The notes below the pieces were generated by a model. That model was given only the letters and a program-made list of their open reading frames with translations, had not been told where the DNA came from and did no database searches. This document shows, one piece after another, positions 32,189 through 40,322 of a stretch of 64,000 bases of DNA. Positions within the stretch are counted from its first letter, which is position 1. Each line of letters starts with the position of its first letter. Both the position numbers and the translations under genes were made by a program. Source of the stretch: Chloroflexota bacterium (GTDB lineage Bacteria > Chloroflexota > Anaerolineae > Anaerolineales > Villigracilaceae). Location of the stretch: NCBI GenBank assembly GCA_021414245.1, contig JAIOOU010000017.1, positions 248,001 to 312,000 of the forward strand. Reading direction: 5' to 3'.

Positions 32189-32238
32189 TTGACCAAATCA
32201 GGTTACCGGATTAAACTAGATTGTGAAATTTATCACAA
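32189..32238 (+). promoter_or_regulatory. Promoter 2 with near-perfect Rex-type operator
   Basis: TTGACC (32189-32194), a 17-bp spacer and TAAACT (32212-32217) are followed 3 bp later by TTGTGAAATTTATCACAA (32221-32238). Both TTGTGA and TCACAA half-sites are perfect. The geometry is the same as in promoter 1. Rex represses when NADH/NAD is low and lets go when NADH rises, so the hydrogenase genes downstream should be induced under reducing conditions. Confidence 0.88.
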
Positions 32239-32260
32239 TTCTTATCCAAGGTATCCGACC

Positions 32261-32773
32261 ATGACAAGGCAGTTGATAGAAATACCAGAGAATGACCCAC
32301 TAAGGAATACGGGAAAAAAAGCCATCATCGAAAGCGCGATCGCAGAGAACAAGGATCGACCTGGCGCAGTCATGCTGGTTCTCAACGAGGTACAGGGAAA
32401 GATCGGACACGTCTCCCCCTCCATGCAGGCCTATATTGCCCGAAAATTAAATGTTCCCTTGGGACAAGTGCATGGCGTGGTGACCTTCTATTCTTTTTTC
32501 AAAACCAAGCCGCGCGGGAAACATACGATCAAATTCTGTCTTGGCACAGCCTGTTACGTGGCCGGTGTTCCCCAATTGATCGAAAAAGCAAAGCAGGCCC
32601 TGAACATCGAACTTGGAGAAACCACCCCGGATGGGCAGATTACCCTAGAAGAATGCCGGTGTGTTGGAGCGTGCAGCCAGGCTCCCGTTGTGGTTGTGGA
32701 TGATGAAGTCCAGGGACGGCAGCGGCCCAACAAATTCCCGCAGATCATCAAAAAGATGCAAGGCCAGCCATGA
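32261..32773 (+). CDS. NuoE/HydC-like [2Fe-2S] subunit (first copy)
   Basis: This 170-residue thioredoxin-fold ferredoxin has the four Cys of a NuoE [2Fe-2S] cluster (CLGTAC and CVGAC) and the helical N-terminal NuoE extension (AVMLVLNEVQGKIGHVSPSMQAYIARKL). It should hand electrons between a NuoF-type flavoprotein and the rest of the hydrogenase complex. The ATG at 32261 follows the Rex-type operator by 22 bp. It is the first gene of the structural operon and overlaps the next HATPase gene. Confidence 0.92.
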   Translation: MTRQLIEIPENDPLRNTGKKAIIESAIAENKDRPGAVMLVLNEVQGKIGHVSPSMQAYIARKLNVPLGQVHGVVTFYSFFKTKPRGKHTIKFCLGTACYVAGVPQLIEKAKQALNIELGETTPDGQITLEECRCVGACSQAPVVVVDDEVQGRQRPNKFPQIIKKMQGQP

Positions 32774-33339
32774 GGGAAATCGCCCTGCATCTTCTGGACA
32801 TTGTGGAAAACAGTGTGGCAGCTCACAGCCGAAATATTTGCATTGAGGTGCATGAGAATCACCCAAGCGATCTGCTTTTGGCGAAAGTTACAGATGATGG
32901 CGACGGCATGGATGAAAAGACCGCGCATCAGATCCTAGATCCTTTCTATACAACAAGGACAACCCGCAAAGTCGGTCTTGGAATCCCCCTGTTAAAACTC
33001 GCTGCAGAAATGGCCGGAGGCGGACTGAGTCTGATTACAGAAGCAGGCAGGGGCACAAGAGTTGAAGCGTCGTTTCGCTTCACCCATATTGATCGAATGC
33101 CCCTGGGAGACCTGGCCGTCACATTTTTGACCCTGCTTGTATCCCATCCGCACATTCATTGGACATTTATTTATCAGGTCCAGTCCGAAGACGGACAATG
33201 GAGCAAATTCAAATTCGATGATGTCGAAACAAAAGCCGTCCTTGGGGATGTGCCCCTGACGGAACCACAAGTTTTACGTCATTTACGAACGATGTTCGAG
33301 GAAGGCGTCAGTGCGCCTTCGCTGCAACCAGTCAATTAA
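32770..33339 (+). CDS. Stand-alone histidine-kinase-type ATPase
   Basis: This 189-residue protein has an HATPase_c domain (residues ~1-105) with IVENSVAAHSRNI (N box), VTDDGDGM (G1) and KVGLGIPLLKLAAEMAGGGLSL (G2), but no dimerisation or phospho-His segment. The C-terminal 80 residues are unassigned. Similar proteins sit in HydABC clusters between the NuoE and ferredoxin genes. It may be a switch or anti-sigma-type regulator of the hydrogenase. It overlaps the NuoE1 gene by 4 bp. Confidence 0.85.
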   Translation: MREIALHLLDIVENSVAAHSRNICIEVHENHPSDLLLAKVTDDGDGMDEKTAHQILDPFYTTRTTRKVGLGIPLLKLAAEMAGGGLSLITEAGRGTRVEASFRFTHIDRMPLGDLAVTFLTLLVSHPHIHWTFIYQVQSEDGQWSKFKFDDVETKAVLGDVPLTEPQVLRHLRTMFEEGVSAPSLQPVN

Positions 33340-33355
33340 ATATAAAGGAGAGACC

Positions 33356-33724
33356 ATGCCAGCCATCAAATCCCTTGAAGAATTAAAGCGAGTACGGGAC
33401 GACGCACTGCTAAAGAGAAAAATGAGGGCGGAGTCCGGCAACATCCAAGTGATCGTTGCAATGGGCACATGCGGAATCGCCGCCGGCGCCCGGGACACCA
33501 TGAAAAGCATTTTGAGCTACATCGAAACAAACAATCTGGGAGGAATTACCGTTACCCAAACCGGTTGCATCGGAATGTGCGAACAGGAGCCAATTCTGGA
33601 AGTCGTGATGGGCGAAAACCCCAAGGTTGTGTACGGAAGAGTGAACGCAGAGGTTGCCAGGCAGATCATGAAACAACATGTGCAAAACGGTCAGCCTGTG
33701 AAGGATTACGTATTACCGATCTAA
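33356..33724 (+). CDS. Thioredoxin-like (2Fe-2S) ferredoxin-domain protein
   Basis: This 122-residue protein has VAMGTCGIAAGARDTM and VTQTGCIGMCEQEP, the three-Cys signature of small thioredoxin-like [2Fe-2S] proteins of HydABC-type operons. An electron-shuttle or assembly role within the complex is likely. The start at 33356 has a clear AAAGGAGAG ribosome site. It sits directly ahead of the HydB-type gene. Confidence 0.88.
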   Translation: MPAIKSLEELKRVRDDALLKRKMRAESGNIQVIVAMGTCGIAAGARDTMKSILSYIETNNLGGITVTQTGCIGMCEQEPILEVVMGENPKVVYGRVNAEVARQIMKQHVQNGQPVKDYVLPI

Positions 33725-33746
33725 ATATTCAGCTTTGGAGTTTGTT

Positions 33747-35531
33747 ATGGCGTTTTATCGTTCACATGTACTTGTTTGCGTTGACCCTGAGTGTCTTGCA
33801 AAAGGGGCACATGACGTGGTTGATGCCCTGCAGGATGAGTTCGTAGCCCAGGGATTGATCGACGAGATTCAGGTTTTGGAAACCTCCCGCATTGGCAGTT
33901 GCTCAGGCGGGCCTGAAATGATGGTGTATCCCGAGGGCATCCATTATCACGGCATGAGTGCTGATGACATTCCATTTCTTGTTGAAGAGCATTTTCTAAA
34001 GGGCCGAATCGCTGAACGGTTCCGGGAAGTTGTCAAACCTGTTGTGGATGCAGAACTTGGCCCTTTGCGCCCGAAGGAAGTTCGTGTTGTCTTGAGAAAT
34101 TGCGGCCAGATCGACCCAAATAATATCGAGGATTATCTAGCCATAGATGGATATCAGGCTCTTGGGAAGGCCTTGTTCGAAATGACACCCAAAAAGGTCA
34201 TCGAGGAAGTAATCAGCTCCGGCCTGCGCGGCCGTGGAGGGGCGGGATTTCCGGCTGGCAGGAAGTGGGCCATCACCCGCCAGGTGAACGATACCCCCAA
34301 ATACATGGTCTGCAATGCGGATGAAGGCGATCCGGGCGCATTTATGAACAGACGTGTGCTCGAAGGGGATCCTCATTCCGTTATCGAAGGCATGATCATT
34401 GGCGCCTATGCGGTTGGGGCAAGTTACGGATATATCTACTGCCGCGCGGAATATCCCGTGGCGGTGGAGACACTTAATATCGCCATCAAACAGGCTCGCG
34501 AATTCGGCTTTTTGGGAAAAAATATTTTTGGCACCGACTTTAATTTCGACCTGGAAGTCCGCGTGGGTGCGGGTGCATTTGTCTGTGGAGAGGAAACTGC
34601 ATTGATGGCTTCGATCATGGGCAAGCGGGGCGAACCGCTTCCGCGCCCACCCTTCCCTTCTGTGAAAGGCGTCTGGGGCAAGCCCAGTAACAACAATAAT
34701 GTAGAAACCTATTCGAATATACCGCAGATCATTACAAAGGGCGCGGCATGGTATGCAGGCATGGGAACAGAACGTTCCAAAGGAACAAAGACCTTTGCCG
34801 TTGGCGGAAACGTTGTCAAGCCCGGTTTGATCGAAGTTCCCATGGGCATTACTTTAAGGGAAATCATATTTGAGGTTGCAGGCGGCATCAAAGACGGCAG
34901 GAAATTTAAAGCGGTCCAAACCGGGGGACCCATGGGGGGCTGTCTCACTGAGGAACACCTTGATCTGCCGCTTGATTATGAAGCCTTAACCCAGGCCGGC
35001 TCCATGATGGGCTCAGGCGGCCTGGTGGTGATGGATGAATCCTCCTGCATGGTGGATATCGCCCGTTTTTTCATGGACTTTACCCAGGCCGAATCGTGCG
35101 GAAAATGCACTCCCTGCCGCGTCGGCACAAAACGCGTCCTCGAACTTCTTCAAAAAATCTGTAATGGCCAAGGCGAAGATGGCGACATTGAAGTTCTTGA
35201 ATATCTGTGTCACGAGATCTCCTCCAACAGCCTTTGCGGACTTGGACAGGGTGCGCCTAATCCGGTGCTGAGCACCTTAAAACATTTCCGAAGGGAATAC
35301 GAGGCTCATATTTATGAAAAGCGGTGTCCATCCAAGGTCTGTCGATCTTTGATTCGCTTGAATATTCAGGAGCCGATCTGTACAGGCTGCACGGTATGTG
35401 CACGTAATTGCCCGGTCAGTGCCATTAGCGGCGAAAGAAGACAGGCGCACCATATCGATCCCGCCACCTGCATCCGCTGCGGGATCTGCGTACAAGTTTG
35501 TAATTTCAATGCAATTTCTGTCGAGTCGTGA
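33747..35531 (+). CDS. HydB-type NuoF flavoprotein with C-terminal 2x[4Fe-4S] ferredoxin domain (NuoF1)
   Basis: This 594-residue protein has a thioredoxin-like N-terminal domain (VCVDPEC, GSCSGG; three of four cluster Cys), then the NuoF core. GRGGAGFPAGRKW binds NADH, and CNADEGDPGAFMNRR with GAGAFVCGEETALMAS binds FMN. The N3 cluster follows (ESCGKCTPCRVG with a later SLCGLG). The C-terminus adds two [4Fe-4S] clusters (CTGCTVCARNCP and CIRCGICVQVC). This is the layout of HydB of electron-bifurcating HydABC hydrogenases, and NADEGDPGAF is the variant seen there. It should exchange electrons among NAD(H), ferredoxin and the [NiFe] site. Confidence 0.92.
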   Translation: MAFYRSHVLVCVDPECLAKGAHDVVDALQDEFVAQGLIDEIQVLETSRIGSCSGGPEMMVYPEGIHYHGMSADDIPFLVEEHFLKGRIAERFREVVKPVVDAELGPLRPKEVRVVLRNCGQIDPNNIEDYLAIDGYQALGKALFEMTPKKVIEEVISSGLRGRGGAGFPAGRKWAITRQVNDTPKYMVCNADEGDPGAFMNRRVLEGDPHSVIEGMIIGAYAVGASYGYIYCRAEYPVAVETLNIAIKQAREFGFLGKNIFGTDFNFDLEVRVGAGAFVCGEETALMASIMGKRGEPLPRPPFPSVKGVWGKPSNNNNVETYSNIPQIITKGAAWYAGMGTERSKGTKTFAVGGNVVKPGLIEVPMGITLREIIFEVAGGIKDGRKFKAVQTGGPMGGCLTEEHLDLPLDYEALTQAGSMMGSGGLVVMDESSCMVDIARFFMDFTQAESCGKCTPCRVGTKRVLELLQKICNGQGEDGDIEVLEYLCHEISSNSLCGLGQGAPNPVLSTLKHFRREYEAHIYEKRCPSKVCRSLIRLNIQEPICTGCTVCARNCPVSAISGERRQAHHIDPATCIRCGICVQVCNFNAISVES

Positions 35532-35552
35532 AATCAAACATCCGGAGGAATA

Positions 35553-36050
35553 ATGATTGCCCCACCTGTTGAAAATGAAGTCGTCGCCGTCGTTCAAGCA
35601 GCAATCGACAAGCATGGAAAAAAACGTGATGCACTCATCCCAATTCTCAGTGAAGTGAACAAAAAGCTTGGATACATTCCCGGCGAGGCATTCCGGGCAA
35701 TACAACAAATGCTTCACAATCCGGCCGAGCAGGTCCGCATCTCGGAAGGTCAGCTCTACGGTCTGGCGAGCTTCTACGACATGTTATCCACAAAACCACG
35801 CGGAAAACATGTGATCAAATTCTGCGAGAACGCCCCCTGTCATGTCGTTGGAGGCAAGGCGGTTTGGGACGCACTCAGGGAAAAACTCAACCTGAACAAC
35901 GGCGGGACCACACTGGATTCAAAATGGACACTGGTGACAACCTCCTGCATAGGGCTTTGCAGCGTGGGGCCAGTCTTACTAATCGACGATGACATGTACG
36001 GCAATGTCACTCCGGAACAGATATCTGACATTTTGAAGCATTACGAATAA
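35553..36050 (+). CDS. NuoE/HoxE-like [2Fe-2S] subunit (second copy)
   Basis: This 165-residue protein has CENAPC and CIGLC as [2Fe-2S] ligands in a thioredoxin fold, preceded by a helical NuoE extension (ALIPILSEVNKKLGYIPGEAFRAIQQML). It differs clearly from the NuoE at 32261, so it is a separate lineage and not a recent duplicate. It has a CGGAGGAA ribosome site and is followed 9 bp later by its partner NuoF2. Confidence 0.92.
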   Translation: MIAPPVENEVVAVVQAAIDKHGKKRDALIPILSEVNKKLGYIPGEAFRAIQQMLHNPAEQVRISEGQLYGLASFYDMLSTKPRGKHVIKFCENAPCHVVGGKAVWDALREKLNLNNGGTTLDSKWTLVTTSCIGLCSVGPVLLIDDDMYGNVTPEQISDILKHYE

Positions 36051-36059
36051 GAGGCGACG

Positions 36060-37718
36060 ATGAAAACCAAACGTGCCATGATCCTGGTCTCCAACGATCC
36101 TGAAAGCATCCGCCTCGGCGCGAACAAACTTATCTACAGTTTGAACAAAGCCCTAGCGGCGTATAACCTGCAGGATGAGGTGGATGTATCTACGATCACA
36201 GATGTCAACCGCTCGAATGTTCTGCCCCTGGTAATCGTTTACCCCGAAGCCGTTGTGTACGGACCGGTCAAACCTGAGGACGCACATCTTCTTATTGAAG
36301 AACATCTTTATAAAGGGCGGATTGCCGCCAATTTGCTGGCGCCGCCAAAACAATTAACCGGCCTGATTGGCTCGCTGCGAACGCACCGGGGATACAACCC
36401 CGCCGAGCAGCGGATTGTGCTGGAACGCGCAGGCCGCATTGACCCGGAAAATATCGAGGAGTGCATTGCAGCCAATGGTTATGAAGCACTGGGAAAGGCC
36501 CTGACCGCAATGACTCCTGAAAGTGTGATCGATATCATCGAAAAGTCAGGCTTGCAGGGGCGCGGCGGCGCAGGCTTCCCCACCGGACGCAAGTGGCGCT
36601 TTGTGCGTGCGGCCCCCGGGGAGAAAAAGTACATAGTTTGCAACGCAGATGAAAGTGAGCCCGGAACGTTCAAAGATCGCATCGTGTTGGAAGGCGATCC
36701 GCATGTCATCCTTGAAGCCATGGCAATTGCAGCGTACGCAGTCGGGGCGGACGAAGGATACATCTATATTCGCGGGGAATACGGTCTTGCCTTCCGCCGC
36801 ATTGAAAAAGCAATTCTGCAGGCCGAGGAATTTGGGTTTCTTGGCAAAAACATCTTCGGGACGGATTTCAATTTCAAAATCCATGTGCATGCCGGCGCAG
36901 GCGCCTATGTCTGCGGGGAGGAAACCGCGCTGCTTGAGTCGCTTGAAGGAAAACGGGGTGAACCGCGTGCAAGACCGCCCTATCCCGTCACCCATGGCTT
37001 GTGGAATAAACCGACCGTGGTCAATAATGTGGAAACGCTGGCGAATATCCCTGCGATCCTCCGAAATGGGGCGGAATGGTATAGGTCGTTTGGGACTCCC
37101 TCCAGCCCCGGCACAAAGGTTTACACGATCATGGGCAATGTCAATTTCAGCGGCGTAATCGAAGTACCCATGGGAATTACCCTGCGGGAGGTCATCAACA
37201 TTTACGCCAGGGGAATGAAACCCGGCAGTACGCTCAAGCTTGCCCAAACCGGTGGAAGCAGCGGCTCCATTATCCCGGCGGTTTTGCAGGATACCCCCAT
37301 GGATTTTGAATCCTTCCGCAAAGCGGGCGTATCACTTGGGTCGGGCGCATTGTTGATCTGCGATCAGCACACCTGTATTGTCGATCTAGCCAAAGTTCTG
37401 CTGCAATTCTTCCGTTTCGAATCCTGCGGTAAATGCACACCCTGCCGGGTCGGTACATCCCGCGCTTTCGAGATCATCGAGCGCATTTCACAAGGAAAAG
37501 GCCGGTTGGAAGACTTGGATGCGCTTCCCAACATAGCCGGCGAAATGGAACGCGCCTCCAATTGCGGATTGGGGCAGACTGCCTCGGTCCCCATTCGCGA
37601 CATGCTGAAGCACTTCAGAACGGAAGTCGAGGCGCACATCCGTCTCGGTTCATGTCCAACAGGTGTATGTCAATTCATGGAAGAGCCTGAAAATTCCCAG
37701 AAAATCTCCAACTTCTAA
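36060..37718 (+). CDS. NuoF/HoxF-like diaphorase flavoprotein (NuoF2)
   Basis: This 552-residue protein has the NuoF core: GRGGAGFPTGRKW, CNADESEPGTFKDR (the classical complex I/HoxF form), GAGAYVCGEETALLESLEG, and the N3 cluster ESCGKCTPCRVG plus SNCGLG. The ~100-residue N-terminal domain still has the thioredoxin-like fold pattern, but its cluster Cys are gone (SNDPES where NuoF1 has CVDPEC). There is no C-terminal ferredoxin domain. It should oxidise or reduce NAD(P)H as a second diaphorase of the complex. Confidence 0.92.
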   Translation: MKTKRAMILVSNDPESIRLGANKLIYSLNKALAAYNLQDEVDVSTITDVNRSNVLPLVIVYPEAVVYGPVKPEDAHLLIEEHLYKGRIAANLLAPPKQLTGLIGSLRTHRGYNPAEQRIVLERAGRIDPENIEECIAANGYEALGKALTAMTPESVIDIIEKSGLQGRGGAGFPTGRKWRFVRAAPGEKKYIVCNADESEPGTFKDRIVLEGDPHVILEAMAIAAYAVGADEGYIYIRGEYGLAFRRIEKAILQAEEFGFLGKNIFGTDFNFKIHVHAGAGAYVCGEETALLESLEGKRGEPRARPPYPVTHGLWNKPTVVNNVETLANIPAILRNGAEWYRSFGTPSSPGTKVYTIMGNVNFSGVIEVPMGITLREVINIYARGMKPGSTLKLAQTGGSSGSIIPAVLQDTPMDFESFRKAGVSLGSGALLICDQHTCIVDLAKVLLQFFRFESCGKCTPCRVGTSRAFEIIERISQGKGRLEDLDALPNIAGEMERASNCGLGQTASVPIRDMLKHFRTEVEAHIRLGSCPTGVCQFMEEPENSQKISNF

Positions 37719-37754
37719 GCAGAACACTCAGCAGCAAAAACCAAAGAGGAACTC

Positions 37755-39743
37755 ATGGTGCAACTAACGATAAATGGAAAACAAATCGAAGCTCCTGAAG
37801 GAACAACGGTTTTACGTGCCGCGGAACTGGCAGGGATCCACATCCCCACGCTGTGCAACCACAAGGAGCTGACTCCCTATGGTGGATGCCGCCTGTGCAT
37901 CGTCGAAGTCGAGGGGATGCGTGTGCCGATGGCATCCTGCACGCTGCCGGTCGGCAAGGGAATGGTGATTCGTACGGAGACCAGCGAGATCAGGAAATCA
38001 CGCGAATTCATCCTTTCGATGCTCTTCAGTGAACGCAACCACTTTTGTCCCTTCTGCCAGGTGAGCGGCGGCGACTGCGAACTGCAAAATGCCGCCTATC
38101 ATGAAGAGATGACGCACTGGCCCATTCAGCCAGGCTGGAACAACTACAAGGTGGACACGACACACCCGTATTTTGTCCTGGATAACAACCGCTGTATATT
38201 GTGCCGCCGGTGCACGCGTGCCTGCGGTGAATTGGTGGGCAACTTTACCCTCTCTGTCGCAGAACGCGGCGCAGCAAGCATGATCGTGGCCGACACAGAC
38301 GTCCCATTGGGCGAAAGCACCTGTATCAAATGCGGGACCTGCGTCCAGGTCTGCCCGACCGGCGCATTGATCGACCGGACCAGTGCATATCAGGCGCACG
38401 ATGATCAGCTTGATGAGATTAAATCAGTCTGTATCGGTTGTTCCGTTGGCTGCTCAATCAAAATTATGGTGCGCGACAACCGCATTATACGCATCGAGGG
38501 CGACTGGGAAAGCCAGGTAAATCAGGGACTGCTCTGTGAGCATGGGCGATATGATCCCATAACCGAATCGCGCAGACGAATCACCACTCCTCAAATCCGC
38601 AAGAACGGAAAACTCGAACCGGTTTCCTGGGAGGAAGCTTTGAGCACAGTGGCAGACAAAATTCAATCCCTTGCGGCCAGCAAGCATGGCATTGCAGCGA
38701 TTGCCTCCACAAGATTAACAGCGGAGACTCTGGCTGTATTCAAGGATTTGTTTGTCGATAAGCTTCATGGCACCTCTGTCACAAGCATTGAGGAAGGTGC
38801 ACCCACCGCATCTGTGACCCGTTTTGCAGAAAACCACGAAGCTTTCGAAGGTAAGCTGGACATTCTACGCAATGCCGACACGGTCCTGTGTATTGGCGCA
38901 AACATTAATCGCAGCCACATGGTGGCCGGGTTCATGTTCAAACGCAATCTATCCAAAGGGACCCGCCTGATCAATATCGACCCGGAGTCCAGCGAACTGG
39001 ATTACCTTGCAAATATCGCGCTTAAGACGAAGCCCGGTTCTGACCTGGCGCTCATCAAAGGGTTACAGGCGATCATTGTCAGGGAAGGCCTGGGACGTTC
39101 GCCTCTTAAACTAACCGACGCCGGAAAACTCATCAAAGAGGCCGTCAGCGCCTCAGGCATTTCTCACGAGGAACTCCTGCAAACCGCGCAGTTGTTGGCG
39201 CATTCCATCTCACCGGTAATCCTTTTCGGCAAGGGGGTCACTGCCCAACGCGACGAAAAGCTCATTGAGGAAATATATCACCTGGCTGTTCTGATTGGCG
39301 CAGTCGATGACGAACGTCACGGTTTGCTTTCCATTAAAGGCGAATCGAACAGCCTGGTTGCAACTCTGCTGGGCATGGACACAGCCTTCACATTGGACGG
39401 CCAGCAGGCTGTATACATTGCACTGGGAGATGATTATGTCTCCAAATCACTTATGGAACGGCTCTCGAAATCACCCTATCTGGTGGCACAGACATGCTAC
39501 GAATCCAGGCTTACCGAACAGGCCGATGTGATTCTGCCCGTTACGATTTGGGCCGAACAGGAGGGGCATTACATCAACCTGGATGGACGAACGCAAGCGG
39601 CCCAAAAAGCAATCGACCCGCCGGAAGGCGTGCGAGATAATGTTTCGGTGTTGAATGAGATCGCAACGCGCGCAAAAATGACAATCCAACCCGACTGGCA
39701 CAAGGCTATCCTCGCACGCAAGTCGAGTGTGGCACTGAATTAA
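37755..39743 (+). CDS. NuoG/HydA-like iron-sulfur subunit with inactive molybdopterin-type domain
   Basis: This 662-residue protein has an N-terminal [2Fe-2S] plant-type ferredoxin (CNHKELTPYGGCRLC, residues ~34-48), a His-Cys [4Fe-4S] (HFCPFCQVSGGDC), two [4Fe-4S] clusters (CILCRRCTRAC and CIKCGTCVQVC), then a molybdopterin-oxidoreductase domain beginning CIGCSVGC with a fourth Cys in GLLC. At the place where formate dehydrogenases have Cys/Sec-His, it reads EEGAPTASV, without Cys or TGA. It therefore behaves as NuoG, an electron wire, and not as a formate dehydrogenase. The C-terminal molybdopterin-dinucleotide domain is also missing. Joins NuoE/F to the [NiFe] small subunit. Confidence 0.9.
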   Translation: MVQLTINGKQIEAPEGTTVLRAAELAGIHIPTLCNHKELTPYGGCRLCIVEVEGMRVPMASCTLPVGKGMVIRTETSEIRKSREFILSMLFSERNHFCPFCQVSGGDCELQNAAYHEEMTHWPIQPGWNNYKVDTTHPYFVLDNNRCILCRRCTRACGELVGNFTLSVAERGAASMIVADTDVPLGESTCIKCGTCVQVCPTGALIDRTSAYQAHDDQLDEIKSVCIGCSVGCSIKIMVRDNRIIRIEGDWESQVNQGLLCEHGRYDPITESRRRITTPQIRKNGKLEPVSWEEALSTVADKIQSLAASKHGIAAIASTRLTAETLAVFKDLFVDKLHGTSVTSIEEGAPTASVTRFAENHEAFEGKLDILRNADTVLCIGANINRSHMVAGFMFKRNLSKGTRLINIDPESSELDYLANIALKTKPGSDLALIKGLQAIIVREGLGRSPLKLTDAGKLIKEAVSASGISHEELLQTAQLLAHSISPVILFGKGVTAQRDEKLIEEIYHLAVLIGAVDDERHGLLSIKGESNSLVATLLGMDTAFTLDGQQAVYIALGDDYVSKSLMERLSKSPYLVAQTCYESRLTEQADVILPVTIWAEQEGHYINLDGRTQAAQKAIDPPEGVRDNVSVLNEIATRAKMTIQPDWHKAILARKSSVALN

Positions 39744-39761
39744 TGGCAAAGGAAGTATCCC

Positions 39762-40304
39762 ATGAACAAACCTAAAATTGCTACTGACTGGATGTGCGGC
39801 TGTGCGGGATGTCATATGTCCCTGCTCGATATGGATGAACGCATTTTGAAGATCGTGGAACTGGCGGACCTGCGCTCCAGTCCCATCACGGACCTCAAGG
39901 AACCGGATAAAAGCGGCGTGGACGTTGGAGTGCTGGAAGGAGGCATTAACAACAGCGCCAACGAGGAGGTCGCTCATAAAATGCGCCAACGCGCCAAAAT
40001 CCTGGTGGCGCTGGGAGATTGCGCAGTATTTGGGGGTGTCCCAGCCATGCGCAATTTCTGCGGTGTCGAGGTGGCCTTGCAGCGGGCTTATGTGGAAGCC
40101 GAGAGCAATGAACCCGGCAGCCAGATCCCCAACGATCCTGAGCTGGCTGCCATGACAAAAGCGCGGGCCATCCAGGAGGTCGTTCAGGTGGATTACAACG
40201 TCCCCGGCTGCCCGCCGGATGCTGATGTCATCTTCCACGTTCTTTCAGAACTGGCACAGGGGCGAAAGCCGGAATTAAAAGATGAATTACTGCACTGGCA
40301 CTAA
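39762..40304 (+). CDS. [NiFe] hydrogenase small subunit (HoxY/HydS-like)
   Basis: This 180-residue protein has the proximal [4Fe-4S] ligands CGCAGCHMSLLD, LGDCAVFGG and VPGCPPDAD, and stops there without the C-terminal medial/distal cluster domain. That matches HoxY/HydS/MvhG-type cytoplasmic group 3 hydrogenases. No Tat signal is present. It passes electrons from the NiFe site to the HydA-like protein. Its start has GGAAG and the large subunit follows 18 bp later. Confidence 0.94.
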   Translation: MNKPKIATDWMCGCAGCHMSLLDMDERILKIVELADLRSSPITDLKEPDKSGVDVGVLEGGINNSANEEVAHKMRQRAKILVALGDCAVFGGVPAMRNFCGVEVALQRAYVEAESNEPGSQIPNDPELAAMTKARAIQEVVQVDYNVPGCPPDADVIFHVLSELAQGRKPELKDELLHWH

Positions 40305-40322
40305 ACATTACCGGAGATCAAA

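Noticed and set aside
36546-37247. Long minus-strand frame inside NuoF2
   Set aside because: It is antisense to conserved flavin and cluster motifs; coding bias belongs to the plus strand.
37755-39743. Formate dehydrogenase catalytic subunit
   Set aside because: The Cys/Sec active-site position and the C-terminal dinucleotide-binding domain are missing; NuoG/HydA-like fits better.
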